Assembly (NCBI GenBank): GCA_016858145.1
Contig: JAEHOE010000005.1
Span: 1,240,001 to 1,304,000, forward strand
Reading direction: 5' to 3'
Length of the DNA stretch: 64,000 nt
From: Edaphochlamys debaryana
Lineage: Eukaryota; Chlorophyta; Chlorophyceae; Chlamydomonadales
The notes beneath the pieces are model-generated. The model had not been told where the DNA came from and did no database searches. It saw only the letters and a list, made by a program, of their open reading frames with translations. Position 1 is the stretch's first letter, and each line of letters begins with the position of its first letter. The translations under genes were made by a program, and so were the position numbers. Positions 23,361-33,661 of this stretch are shown here, in pieces.

Positions 23361-25106
23361 TCAGTGGTGGTGGGCTCCGTACTTCCAGTCATCGCTGTAG
23401 TACCGGTTGCCCGTGTACTGCGGACAGGGAGGGAGGGAGGGAGGAGGCGGGAGGAAGGAAGGGGCGTAACGGGCCAAGCAGTACGAGAGCGCGAGGGCCA
23501 CTGCCACTGCCGGCGCATAGCCAGATGCGAAAGTCACTCGCGTCAAGCCCCCCCGCTATGGATTGGTAACATGATGCACCAGCCCGCAGGCAAGAGTGCA
23601 CAGCCAGGAGGGAAGTCACGCGCGCCAAGCCCCTCACCTTGCACACAGCGGGGTTCTCGAGGCTCGTGCCCTGCATGGTAGGACGGACACTTCGTCAAGA
23701 GCGGGTCACGGGGACAAACCCTCAGGGTGAAACGGCAAGGCCCCCAGAGCCCTCTGAGCCTTGCCGCAGCCCCTATGTCACGGACCGCAATCTCTGCTGG
23801 GCCCCACCTTCAGGGAGATGTACTCAACCTGGAGGCGAGCCGATTGAAGCGAGGGCATGGGGTGGATGCAGTCAGTCAGGTGAATGCATTCACTACTCCG
23901 TAAGAGTGCACAGGGTACCGGAAACTTGGTAGGGAGTTGGCGCGATGCTAAAGCTCCTTAGGGCTGCAGAATGCATGCTCGGTGTCGGCCAAAACAAGCC
24001 CCCAGACCCCATAGGGCCTGCGCTTACCGGGCAGCCCAGAGCGGGGTCATCGCCTGCATGGGGAGGGAGGGGCCGGAAGGGGTGTGCGCGACGTGGGCGT
24101 GCAATTGAGGCATGCAGTCAGGGCACGCACCCCACCCCCTTCCTCGTGCTGCTAAACTGCGCACACGCAGCCCGCAGCCGCTGCCAGCGAGCCGACCCGC
24201 CCAGCAGCTCCACAACGAGAACTGCTATGGCGAGGTCCCGTGACAGCCACCATAACCGCTCGGCAAGACCCCAAAAGCAGCGAGCATGCAACACTCACTG
24301 CCGTGGGAGGCCACCACCAGGCCCTTGACCTTGACCGGGGGAACCTCGCTGATGTACTCCATGGGGGACTTGCCGCCCTGCAGCAGTGCGGCAGCAGCGG
24401 CACGGGAGGCGAGGCCACGTTGGAGCAGCCGCGTCAGGGGGGCTCTGGGACCAGAGGCGGCAGCCTGGAACACAGCCGCTGGGCCACACCCTGGCCTGCG
24501 AGCCCGCCCGCGCCCCTTGAGCCCCCGAGGGGCTCGCCCTCCTTGCGGCTGCTCATGCGGCCTGAGAGCAACACACTCCCTCCAGCTGGAGAACAACGCA
24601 CCCCAGCGTTAGGCTGCACCCCCGGCTGTTCATCCATGCGGGCCGCTCCCCGTCGCTCCCTGCTGCCTCCTCTTAGAGCCCCCATCCTCCAGGTGGGCCA
24701 CCCCGGCCCCGCCCCGTTGCCCGGCTCCTGCTGCGCCCACAGTCTCTGTACGTTCTGCAGACGCTAGCCGACCCGTTATAGCTAGGCGTGCGCCCGAGCG
24801 CGCTCGCCTTCTACCGCACGCTTCCTGATGCTCTGTGGCAATTGCAGTGAACCGCGCAGCTGTGCTTGCCTGCATCCACTTGTCAGTGTGGTTGAAGATG
24901 CCGTCGCCCAGGCCCAGGCCGCTGGTCGCACGGAGGTCCCCAGCGGGCACACAGCCCTTAATCGTCGTCGGGATGTCCTTCGCGGTCGTGGCTGGCACGG
25001 ACACCTTCTTCCAGTCAAAGGCAGCAACTACCTCCTTCCCAGCAGCCTTGGTGGCGAAGCACCGAGCAAATTGCCGGGCAACGTGCGCGGAGCTCTGTAG
25101 GGCCAT
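23361..25106 (-). CDS. NDUFS6: Mitochondrial complex I NDUFS6-type (13 kDa) subunit (6 exons, 150 aa)
   Basis: Minus-strand exons in order are 25106-24870, 24377-24299, 24053-24028, 23828-23808, 23670-23638 and 23417-23361. A basic, acid-poor N-terminus (MALQSSAHVARQFARCFATK) looks like a mitochondrial presequence. The C-terminal half matches plant NDUFS6: GGKSPMEYISEVPPVKVKG, DDPALGCPVEYISLK, NPAVCKYTGNRYY and a final HHH. The subunit sits at the base of the peripheral arm of NADH:ubiquinone oxidoreductase and normally binds zinc through Cys, His, Cys, Cys. Here those places read Ser103, Cys113, Cys131 and Thr134. The first intron has a GC donor (gcaagc). Five tiny exons make gene prediction difficult here. 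Confidence 0.88.
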
Positions 25107-25399
25107 GGCTGCTGGCTACGTCAACCTAGGCTAGTATGTCTTCTGGGCAGTGCACTGGTGTTCACGGCAGCCGAGGCATGCAACTCGAAAGCGCGTGCAT
25201 GCGGCAGACCCTCGATGCACGCTCGTAGCACGCCTATCAGCCCCCTGGGCCGCATGTACACAAAACCTAGAGACTCATGGACACAGCGGCTCACTGTCAG
25301 GCCTACGCGGACCTGGCCATCGGATGCTTCGGTCCACATGGCAGGTGCGTGAACGCTCGTGCTGCTGCCGTGTAACCTTTGTAGTTGGCTGGCAGGGTG
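25107..25399. promoter_or_regulatory. Shared divergent promoter region of NDUFS6 and BBS6
   Basis: Only 293 bp separate the two start codons, so both promoters must lie here or overlap the 5' leaders. I see no TATA box or recognisable factor site. Confidence 0.4.
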
Positions 25400-28109
25400 A
25401 TGGGGGCTGCGAACATGACTGAGGGGGTTGAAGGGGTGGGAGGCGTGGGTGGGACACGACGCGCCCTGCCCCTGCCGGCCTGCAGGCTCAAGGCCCTGCA
25501 AGCGGCGCCGAACACCCCCGCTAGCGTGCTCACCTCTATCAGCGGACCGCTGCTCCAGGGCATACGGACAATGCACCCGGTACAGCAACTGCTGTCGGCC
25601 GGGGCGGCGCAGGCACAGCACGCTCAATACGGAGACGGCGGGCTCGGGTGCCTCTACCTGGCAGCGAGGTTGGTTGGGCCCCCCAAGGTTCTAGTGCGGG
25701 CAGGTTGTTGGTACAGGTCTTGATGCGCATGGGCCGGTGTGTTCTGACTCCAGCAGTAGCTAAACGCCCTTTTCTCCCCTTCAGGCTGACACAGGCGGCG
25801 CTGAAGGAGTCAGCCACCCGGGCCCACATCTACGAGGCCTGCTGCACCCTGGAGGAGCTCAGCGGCTGGTGAGCACCTCAAGCTTGTTGCTGAGCCACAC
25901 GCTCTTTCGCAGTGACTCTGGCCGCGACCAACCGAAAGAGCGGGTAAACAGAGCGCGAGCCGCTAAGCTCATAGGAACTGCATCCCAAACCGCAGGATTC
26001 AGGAGCTGCTGGCGCCTGGCTCCGGGGCCGGCAGTGGGGCGCTGGAGCGGGTTGCGTGCACCTCCCTGCAGCACTACCTGGCGCTGTGCAGGGGCGTGCT
26101 GGCGCCCAAGCTGGTGGGTGGGGCCAAGCCCTTTCACTTCATGCCGTTGCATGCTTGTAATTGACTACAGGCCCGCCCGGCCCCGCTGTCATCAGACGGT
26201 TACCGGCACCTGCGCTGTCAGTAACGGAGCCCCCTGCTAAATGAACGGGCCACCCAGTAGAAGTTCCCGCCCAGACTCCCACGCCCTCTCGGCCTCTCCC
26301 CGCCTATGCCCTTACGCCCAGGCCTGTGTCCTGGAGGGCGAGGAGGTGGAGCGCCTGGTGGGGCTCACGGCGGAGGCCTTCGTGGCCTCACTACCAGACG
26401 CGGCGCCGGGGCCCGCCGCTGCCCCCGCCGTGCGGGTGACGCTCCACCCCGTTCGCGGGGCCGCGATCGATGACAGCTGCGTGCTGCCGGGCGTGGTGCT
26501 GCCGGTGGACGATGTCCCGCCAGAGGCCCTTGAGGCGCTGCTTGCTTCCCGGGGAGCGACGCTGGTGCCCGGCGACGGAGGGGCAGGCGGGGACGCGGCG
26601 AGTGCGGTGCGAGTCGGCGTGCTGCTGCTCAGCGGCGGTCTAGACACGCCGGCTAGCCTGTACAACACGGCCAAGGCTGCTGACGTCAGCAGCGGCGTCC
26701 AGGTGGTCGTGGAGCAGGGGAGCAGCGCTGCGCAGGGTGAGCCTGGGGTGCTGTCCTGGCGAGGACTTCGCTACAGTAAGGGTCTGAAGTAGGGGGTTAG
26801 AGGACGAGGATGAGGTCTGAGGGTTTGGTAGCGATCCCTCGTCCAGCTCATCCTGTCCGCTGACCGCACGCGCTGCAGGGGACGTGGAGGAGCAAGAGCT
26901 CCAGCGTTTGCAGGAGGCGCTGGCGGCGCTGCTGCGGCCAGCGGGCAGCGTGCGCCTGGTGGCGTGTCAGAAGGTGGGTGAGCCCCCGGCCAGACGGCAG
27001 CCGCACGCCAGGGCAGGGCCGTGCATGTGAGCCGCCGCCTTCGGGGGACCGCTCCCCGTGTTCTGCCCTGTTGTGTTCCGGTTGCTTGCGCGACTGCTGA
27101 TCTGTCGGGCATGGGCGCTCTTGTCGAACCGCAGGGCATCCACCCGGGGCTGCAGGAGTGGCTGCTGGGCCAGGGCGTGGCTCCCCTGCAGCGCCTGGGC
27201 GCCGCTCGCCTGGCGGCCCTTTCTCTGGCCTCCGGATGTGCGCCTCTGGAGACGCTGGTAGGCTCGGCCGCGCTGGCGCCCGGCCAGGGGTTGTGCGAGG
27301 TGTCGGCGAGGGTCCAGGTGGGACGAGCTTGTTGTGGGTACACCTTATGGCCATTGCTCTTCCCGCTGCCGTGTCATGAGGCTGACTGTGGTCTTCACAT
27401 GGCGTTGCGGTTCAGGAGGTGGCTGGGTCGAGATTGCTGCAGCTGGTCCCAGCGCCTCTGTCAGGCGGCCGTGCGCCGCCTCCCCCCGCGGCCACCCTGG
27501 TGCTGGGCTGCTCGTCCGACCTGCTGTGCGACCTCGTGCAAGCCGCCGTGGACGCGGCTCTGCGGCTCCTGCGCACGACCCTGCTGCAGGTGGGCGATGC
27601 AGGCGGACGGCTACTGGTCTTGGCCATGGGGAAGGAGTTTTGTGCTGACGTGCTGCCCTCGACCTATGGTTGCAGGCCCCGACCGCTCTGCCCGGAGCTG
27701 GGCGCGCTGAGCGGGAGCTAGCCATAGCCCTGGACGACCTATGCACGAGGAGCCCTGATCTTAGCGTCCGTCAGGTGAGGCTCTCGTCCCTGGCAAAGTC
27801 TGCATACCGTATCTGTGGTGCCTGTTGCGTGCACTGAGCACTTAGTGTGCTGTTTCCACGCAGATCGCCCTGATACAAGCCTTCGCTAGGGCACTTCGGG
27901 ACCTCGCCCAGGCAACACTGCCGTCGCACCAGCGGGCGAAATGGAACGAACAGGAAGACTTACACAGCCGCCACGCGCAGGCCGTGACCACCTCCAGCCA
28001 CAAGACCAAGCCGGTCCTTGACTCGCTGCCCAGCAAACTGGGCGCGCTGCAGCGCGCCATCTATACAGCAATACAGCTTATCCGCCTGTCTGGCCACGTG
28101 GCCAGGTGA
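25400..28109 (+). CDS. BBS6: BBS6/MKKS chaperonin-like protein (9 exons, 560 aa)
   Basis: Exons are 25400-25668, 25785-25868, 25996-26113, 26322-26736, 26879-26973, 27135-27317, 27416-27589, 27676-27774 and 27864-28109. The length (human MKKS is 570 aa) and domain order fit a divergent group II chaperonin. Key blocks are MHPVQQLL with a degenerate nucleotide loop YGDGGLG, DDSCVLPGVVLPVDDVP, VGVLLLSGGLD, LVACQKGIHPGLQEWL followed by LQRLG, and the C-terminal LDSLPSKLGALQRAI. With BBS10, BBS12 and CCT, the family helps assemble the BBSome, a ciliary cargo adaptor. The loss of the GDGTT motif argues against ATP hydrolysis. The first in-frame ATG was used; ATG at 25415 is an alternative. TGTAA lies only 4 nt after the stop codon. 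Confidence 0.85.
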
Positions 28110-28495
28110 CCCCTGTAACAACTGGCAACCCATTCGCCAAGTCCCCGTCCCTTAGAGCCACCACCCAGCAGAGACGCCGTCGGCACCAAGTGCATGCAGT
28201 TCCAACCAATGCGCACTGCCATGCATTGGCTAGAGCCAACCAGCGCCAGTCCTTGCCTGGGGCTGCGCTGGGCAGCTTAGGCACAGCCGACGCTCACCAG
28301 CGCACAGCGTCTCCGGAACAGTCTTGTACCCCCTGGCCCCACGTACCCCCGCACATGCGCATCGCCATCAATAGCCCCAACAAGTGCGTACAACCCCTAA
28401 CCCCCGGCTGACCACGGCTCTCCGGCCCAGTCCCCGGTTACGCTGCCTCCAGCGCTGCTGCATCCACAGCCCGGCTGAGGCCACGGAGGGGGCAT
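28110..28495. other. Short intergenic stretch between convergent BBS6 and CAM1
   Basis: It holds the BBS6 TGTAA (28114-28118) and the 3' UTR of CAM1. I see no separate gene. Confidence 0.4.
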
Positions 28496-30015
<1,520 letters not shown>

Positions 30016-30531
30016 GGTGAGATGAGCCTGTGACGCTAGCTAGCTTGAAGGAAGAGAGACTGCGCAGTGTGAGTGCGTGGGCTACGTATTCTCGCTAAGC
30101 AGCGCCGAAGTATGGGTCGAGAGCGTTCCAGAGCCTCTTCAGAGGGCGGGGCGCGGGTGCATGAGCCGTGCCTGCAGGCGTTTGAACACGGCCCGCGCCT
30201 CGACATGCCGAACGCCGCTCCGGACCGTAAACCTGCTTGTATAGAAGCGCACGGAAAACAGAGAGCCCAGTCCAACCTTTCCAGTCGCGAGTGCAGCATC
30301 TGTCTCCGCATGCCCCTTTCGCTCGTGCCCCCTGGCCCGATTCTTGTTCAAAACTGATGCGGCATTGACTGTAGCAATCAGCCTGAGTTCACCAATCTGC
30401 TACAAGGTTGCGCTAGGCACGCTGCGTCGATGCGGCCGGAGCCCAAGCCCGCAGCGCGCCCGGGACTGCACGCTGTCAAGCACCAATTACACTCGGAGAG
30501 CTAGCAGCTCTCGCGGAGCACGGCAGCGACC
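30016..30531. other. Intergenic: CAM1 upstream region
   Basis: The CAM1 promoter should lie here. 30497-30520 carries a copy of the GAGCTAGCAGCTCTCGCGGA-like motif that also occurs near 17.6 and 31.15 kb. No coding exon is seen. Confidence 0.4.
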
Positions 30532-31087
30532 TCAGTCCTCAGCGAGGTCCACCACCTCCACCAACGTCCCCACCACAGCCTTGGCCGCCGCCCGGCATCT
30601 GGTGGCACTGGCGCGGCCCCTGCACCTCTTGCACTCTCCGCACTGGCACATGCCCTGGCGCCGTTTCAGATGAGCCTTGCGGGCGTAGGCGGACAGCTGG
30701 TCGTGGGTGGCGGCGGGCAGGCCGCTGCCGCGCTTCTCCTGGGTCTCCCAGGCCTTGCGGGAGCGCTCAGACAGCTGGTCGGGGGTGGCGGCGGCCATGT
30801 AGGCGGGCAGGCCTCGTCCCTCCTCCGCCAGAGTCTGATAGATGCTGGCCGTGCGCTCAGACCACTGCTCGGGTGTGAAGCCGGCCATGTAGGCGGGCAG
30901 GCCGTTGCCGCACTCCTCCATGGTCTCCCAGGCCTTGCGGGAGCGCTCAGACCACTGCTCGGGTGTGAAGCCGGCCATGTAGGCGGGCAGGCCGCTGCCG
31001 CACTCCTCCATGGTCTCCCAGGCCTTGCGGGAGCGCTCAGACCACTGCTCGGGTGTGAAGCCGGCCATGTAGGCGGGCAGGCCGCTG
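30532..31087 (-). CDS. Unrecognised protein of 30-residue tandem repeats with Cys cluster (5' end unresolved)
   Basis: On the minus strand an open frame contains about five tandem units of 30 residues built on GLPAYMAGFTPEQWSER plus SRKAWETMEECG. Units 1 and 2 are nearly identical in DNA (90-bp period); units 3-5 drift and shorten. A basic Cys-rich segment follows (MCQCGECKRCRGRASATRC), then a short acidic end. A splice acceptor at 31087/31088 (CTCCCAG before the first unit) suggests an upstream exon that I cannot place. If translation starts inside, the first ATG is at 31068, giving 178 aa. The conserved Trp, the SER-SRKAW core and the C-x-C-x2-C-x2-C cluster suggest a helical, perhaps nucleic-acid-binding repeat. 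This is inference; I recognise no family. Confidence 0.45.
30690..31087 (-). repeat. 90-bp tandem repeat array
   Basis: Units of 90 bp start for example at 30901 and 30991 (gccgttgccg / gccgctgccg) and are almost identical over their full length. The left-hand units are more diverged. The period is a multiple of three, and the array stays open in one minus-strand frame. Confidence 0.85.
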
Positions 31088-31401
31088 GGAGGGTGGGAGG
31101 GTGGGAGGCGGGCATAGCCCCCGCGCAGCACACAAGCAGCAAGGCTATCTAGCACTACACGGAGCGGTACGCGCAGAAGATGTAGTCGGTGATGCGGCTG
31201 ATAGCGGCTATGCTAGAGTAACCGGCATGCTGTTGCTGTTGACGACGTAGAGCTGCGCCGGTTACCCCTAGCAGGCTGATACAGGCACTATGGGATACAG
31301 GCGCGAGTAGCACTTTCCTGAGCCGCTTGAAGAAGCCCCCAGCCGTGAAGCGTGCCAGTCCACCCAGTGGGAGGGTGGGAGGAGGGGAGCAGGCAAGTGA
31401 G

Positions 31402-31527
31402 TGCCCAGTCCCCAGTCCCCAGTCCCCAGTCCCCAGTCCCCAGTCCCCAGTCCCCAGTCCCCTGTCCCCAGTCCCCAGTCCCCAGTCCCCAGTCCCCAGT
31501 CCCCAGTCCCCAGTCCCCAGTCCCCAC
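31402..31527. repeat. Heptanucleotide minisatellite (CCCCAGT)n
   Basis: About 18 head-to-tail copies of a 7-bp unit, with one CTGTCCC variant, lie directly beside a donor site (rc GTGGGG at 31522-31527) of the adjacent minus-strand model. Read through on the minus strand, it would encode a GTGDWGL repeat. Confidence 0.9.
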
Positions 31528-32107
31528 CTTGGAGGATATCAGGAAGGCGCCGGGCATGAGCATATGCTTCACGAAACCTCCTGCGCCGTCGGCGCAGAGG
31601 AGGTCAATGGCGGTGCAGCCGATATTGAACAGGAAGTGCCACGGGTTGCCCTGTACGGGACTGCAAAGCAAGAGCTAGGGCACTAATTACAATAGCTACA
31701 TAAGTACATAATAACTTCAAGCTCACCTGGTATGCGCCGTCGTTATGGAGGGTCGACAATGCGTCGCCACGCTTGACACGCTCGTTGCCGCGGAGGCACA
31801 GCTTGATGATGTGACCACCAGTAGCCTTGATGGTGTCGATGATGGCCACTATCGCGGCGACGACGAGGGCCGCGTGCACATCGCCCAGCTGGAGAGTGCC
31901 TTGCCCTTGCCGAAGATGTTGAGCTTGGAGGTTGCGGCGGAAGTTGCCATACACGGTGGCGCCCTGGTCAGCGAGGAGGTTGTGCACGGAATCGTTGTGC
32001 GGGATGCCGCTGATGGTGGTTTGGCCCGTGTGGAGCTGGTGTTGCGACATTTTCATGAACGGGGAAGTGATGTCGTTCGGCACAACTCGGGCTCTACATG
32101 TACTCAT
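31528..32107 (-). CDS. Unrecognised spliced gene fragment, minus strand (two supported exons)
   Basis: A plausible model starts at ATG 32107 and has exon 32107-31727 (127 codons) joined in phase 0 to exon 31674-31528 (49 codons; acceptor CCCTAG). A third exon must lie past the minisatellite, perhaps ending in SATRACIP near 31288. The product contains VHNLLADQGATVYGNF, DTIKATGGHIIKLCLRGNE, VKRGDALSTLHNDGAYQ and NPWHFLFNIGCTAIDLL. I recognise no family. A plus-strand frame over 31745-32263 is also open, so the strand is not certain. The minus strand is preferred because its splice sites keep the frame. Confidence 0.35.
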
Positions 32108-33661
32108 GGTTCCGGGGATAGGACTGTTGCCCCCGCGGGTTCGCCCACTTGCCTGACGCTCGGTGGTCGGGGTCGGGGCCATGCGTGTGCCGGCATGTCG
32201 ACGGTCCTGGCACAGCGCAAGCAGGGGATCGCAGCACCAGTGGTCTGCAGGCGGGCTTCCTGACGGGCTTTGTGTGTGGGTGTGAGCGGGGGAGGAAGGA
32301 CGAGAACACAGCGTGAGGGGCCTGCGGGGAGGGCAGCCCGGGGGGAGGTCGTTGCTTACTATCTGGCTGCCCCTCGTCCTTGCTTCCCCCATTCACTCAT
32401 TCCCTCCTTCCTTGTCAGTGACTAAGGGCCGCCTTGCATGCGTCTAGGCAAAGACGCCGGCTGTGGTGGCGGTTGCGAGCTGGGGCTGCCAGGGAAAGGC
32501 ACACCCTGCACAGCGGTGCACGCAAGCCCCTGCCTTCATCCCGGCGATGCAGCGCTGAAGGTTTGCTTAGCACGACCATGCTGTCAACTCAGCGCCCCGT
32601 GGTGTACGATGGACTGCCTGCCCCCCAGTCATCTAGTGCGGCATTACTTATCACCCGTCCGAGCCAGGGTGGCTTCGGTTGATGACCCCAAACCCAGTCC
32701 GCCCTGGCTTACCATTTGCCAACAGGTTTCCGCTCAGCTGCGCGCTGCAGTTGGCGTCCCGTCAGCTGCTGACTGCCCTTGTCCCACAAATAGGGCGGCG
32801 CTGACACCCGCTTCGCCGCTCTAGCACTCCGGCTGCCCCAGCGACGGAGGGGGACCCAACGTGACGGTAGGTAGGTACGGAAGGTGAGCGGGCTCTGCGG
32901 CGGGGCACGTCGGCCTGCTCTCTGCCATTGGCTGGCACAAGCCTTGCACGGGTCTGAAGACACCGTGCTGCTGAGACCCGTGACCTGGGGGCAGCCCGCT
33001 GTGGTATGCACGCCAGGCAGGCTAGGCAGACCGTCCGTACGGCCCCCGACACTGGCATTGTGGCATAGCAGCGTCCCGTCCTGCCTCACGTTGCGCATCC
33101 ATGTAGGTGCCCTACCCCGGGATGCCCCGAGCCCCTGTTCCCCTCTCCCCACAGTGAGGGATCCGTGGAGGCAACACATAGCATAGGTCAGCTGGTGGGA
33201 GTGGCTTGGGGGGCAGACGGGGCGCAACTCCGAGCGGGGCTGACGGCGCTCCCGGCCACGCCCTCCCTGCCGCGTGTGCTCTGCCCCTGCAGGTCAACTA
33301 ATAGGAGGGCTGTACCCTTACCTGAGGTGCTCGGCGCAGGCGGGACAAACCCAGCGCGGGGGGACACACAGGCCGGCCGCAAGCGGGGGCGTAGCGGCGT
33401 TCGATGATCAGGGGCTGTCAGGCGCGGGCAGCCGGGTGGGCGGGGAGACGCACTGACTGCCGATGAGCGCAATTGCAAGTGATGCTGGCGTGGGCGTCAT
33501 CGTTGCATAAGTGGCCGGGTACGCGGTTGGCCGGGCCCAGCATGGCAGCGTGGAAAGCAGGCATGGTGGCGAGGGTCTGGGTGTGGGTTTCGGTCCGGTC
33601 TGGGGCTCGGTTGCGCGGACGGTCGAGAAGGGAGTGTAAGAAGAATGACCTGACAAGCAAC
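32108..33661. other. Intergenic
   Basis: I see no supported gene here. The start of the next gene could be as early as the in-frame ATG at 33542. Confidence 0.4.

Noticed and set aside
30666..31142. Alternative frame of the 90-bp repeat beginning MPASHPPTLP
   Set aside because: It gives a Pro/Ala/Ser pattern typical of a shifted frame. The chosen frame has conserved Trp, Glu, Arg and Cys and a structured C-terminus.
31745..32263. Plus-strand open frame of 172 codons
   Set aside because: It is open and moderately plausible, but the minus strand over the same region has splice sites that keep frame into a second exon. Kept only as an alternative.
33473..33661. N-terminal extension of the large MYND protein
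   Set aside because: The open frame extends upstream with an ATG at 33542, but the added residues (Trp/Val/Arg-rich) look non-coding. The start at 33662 was preferred without firm proof.
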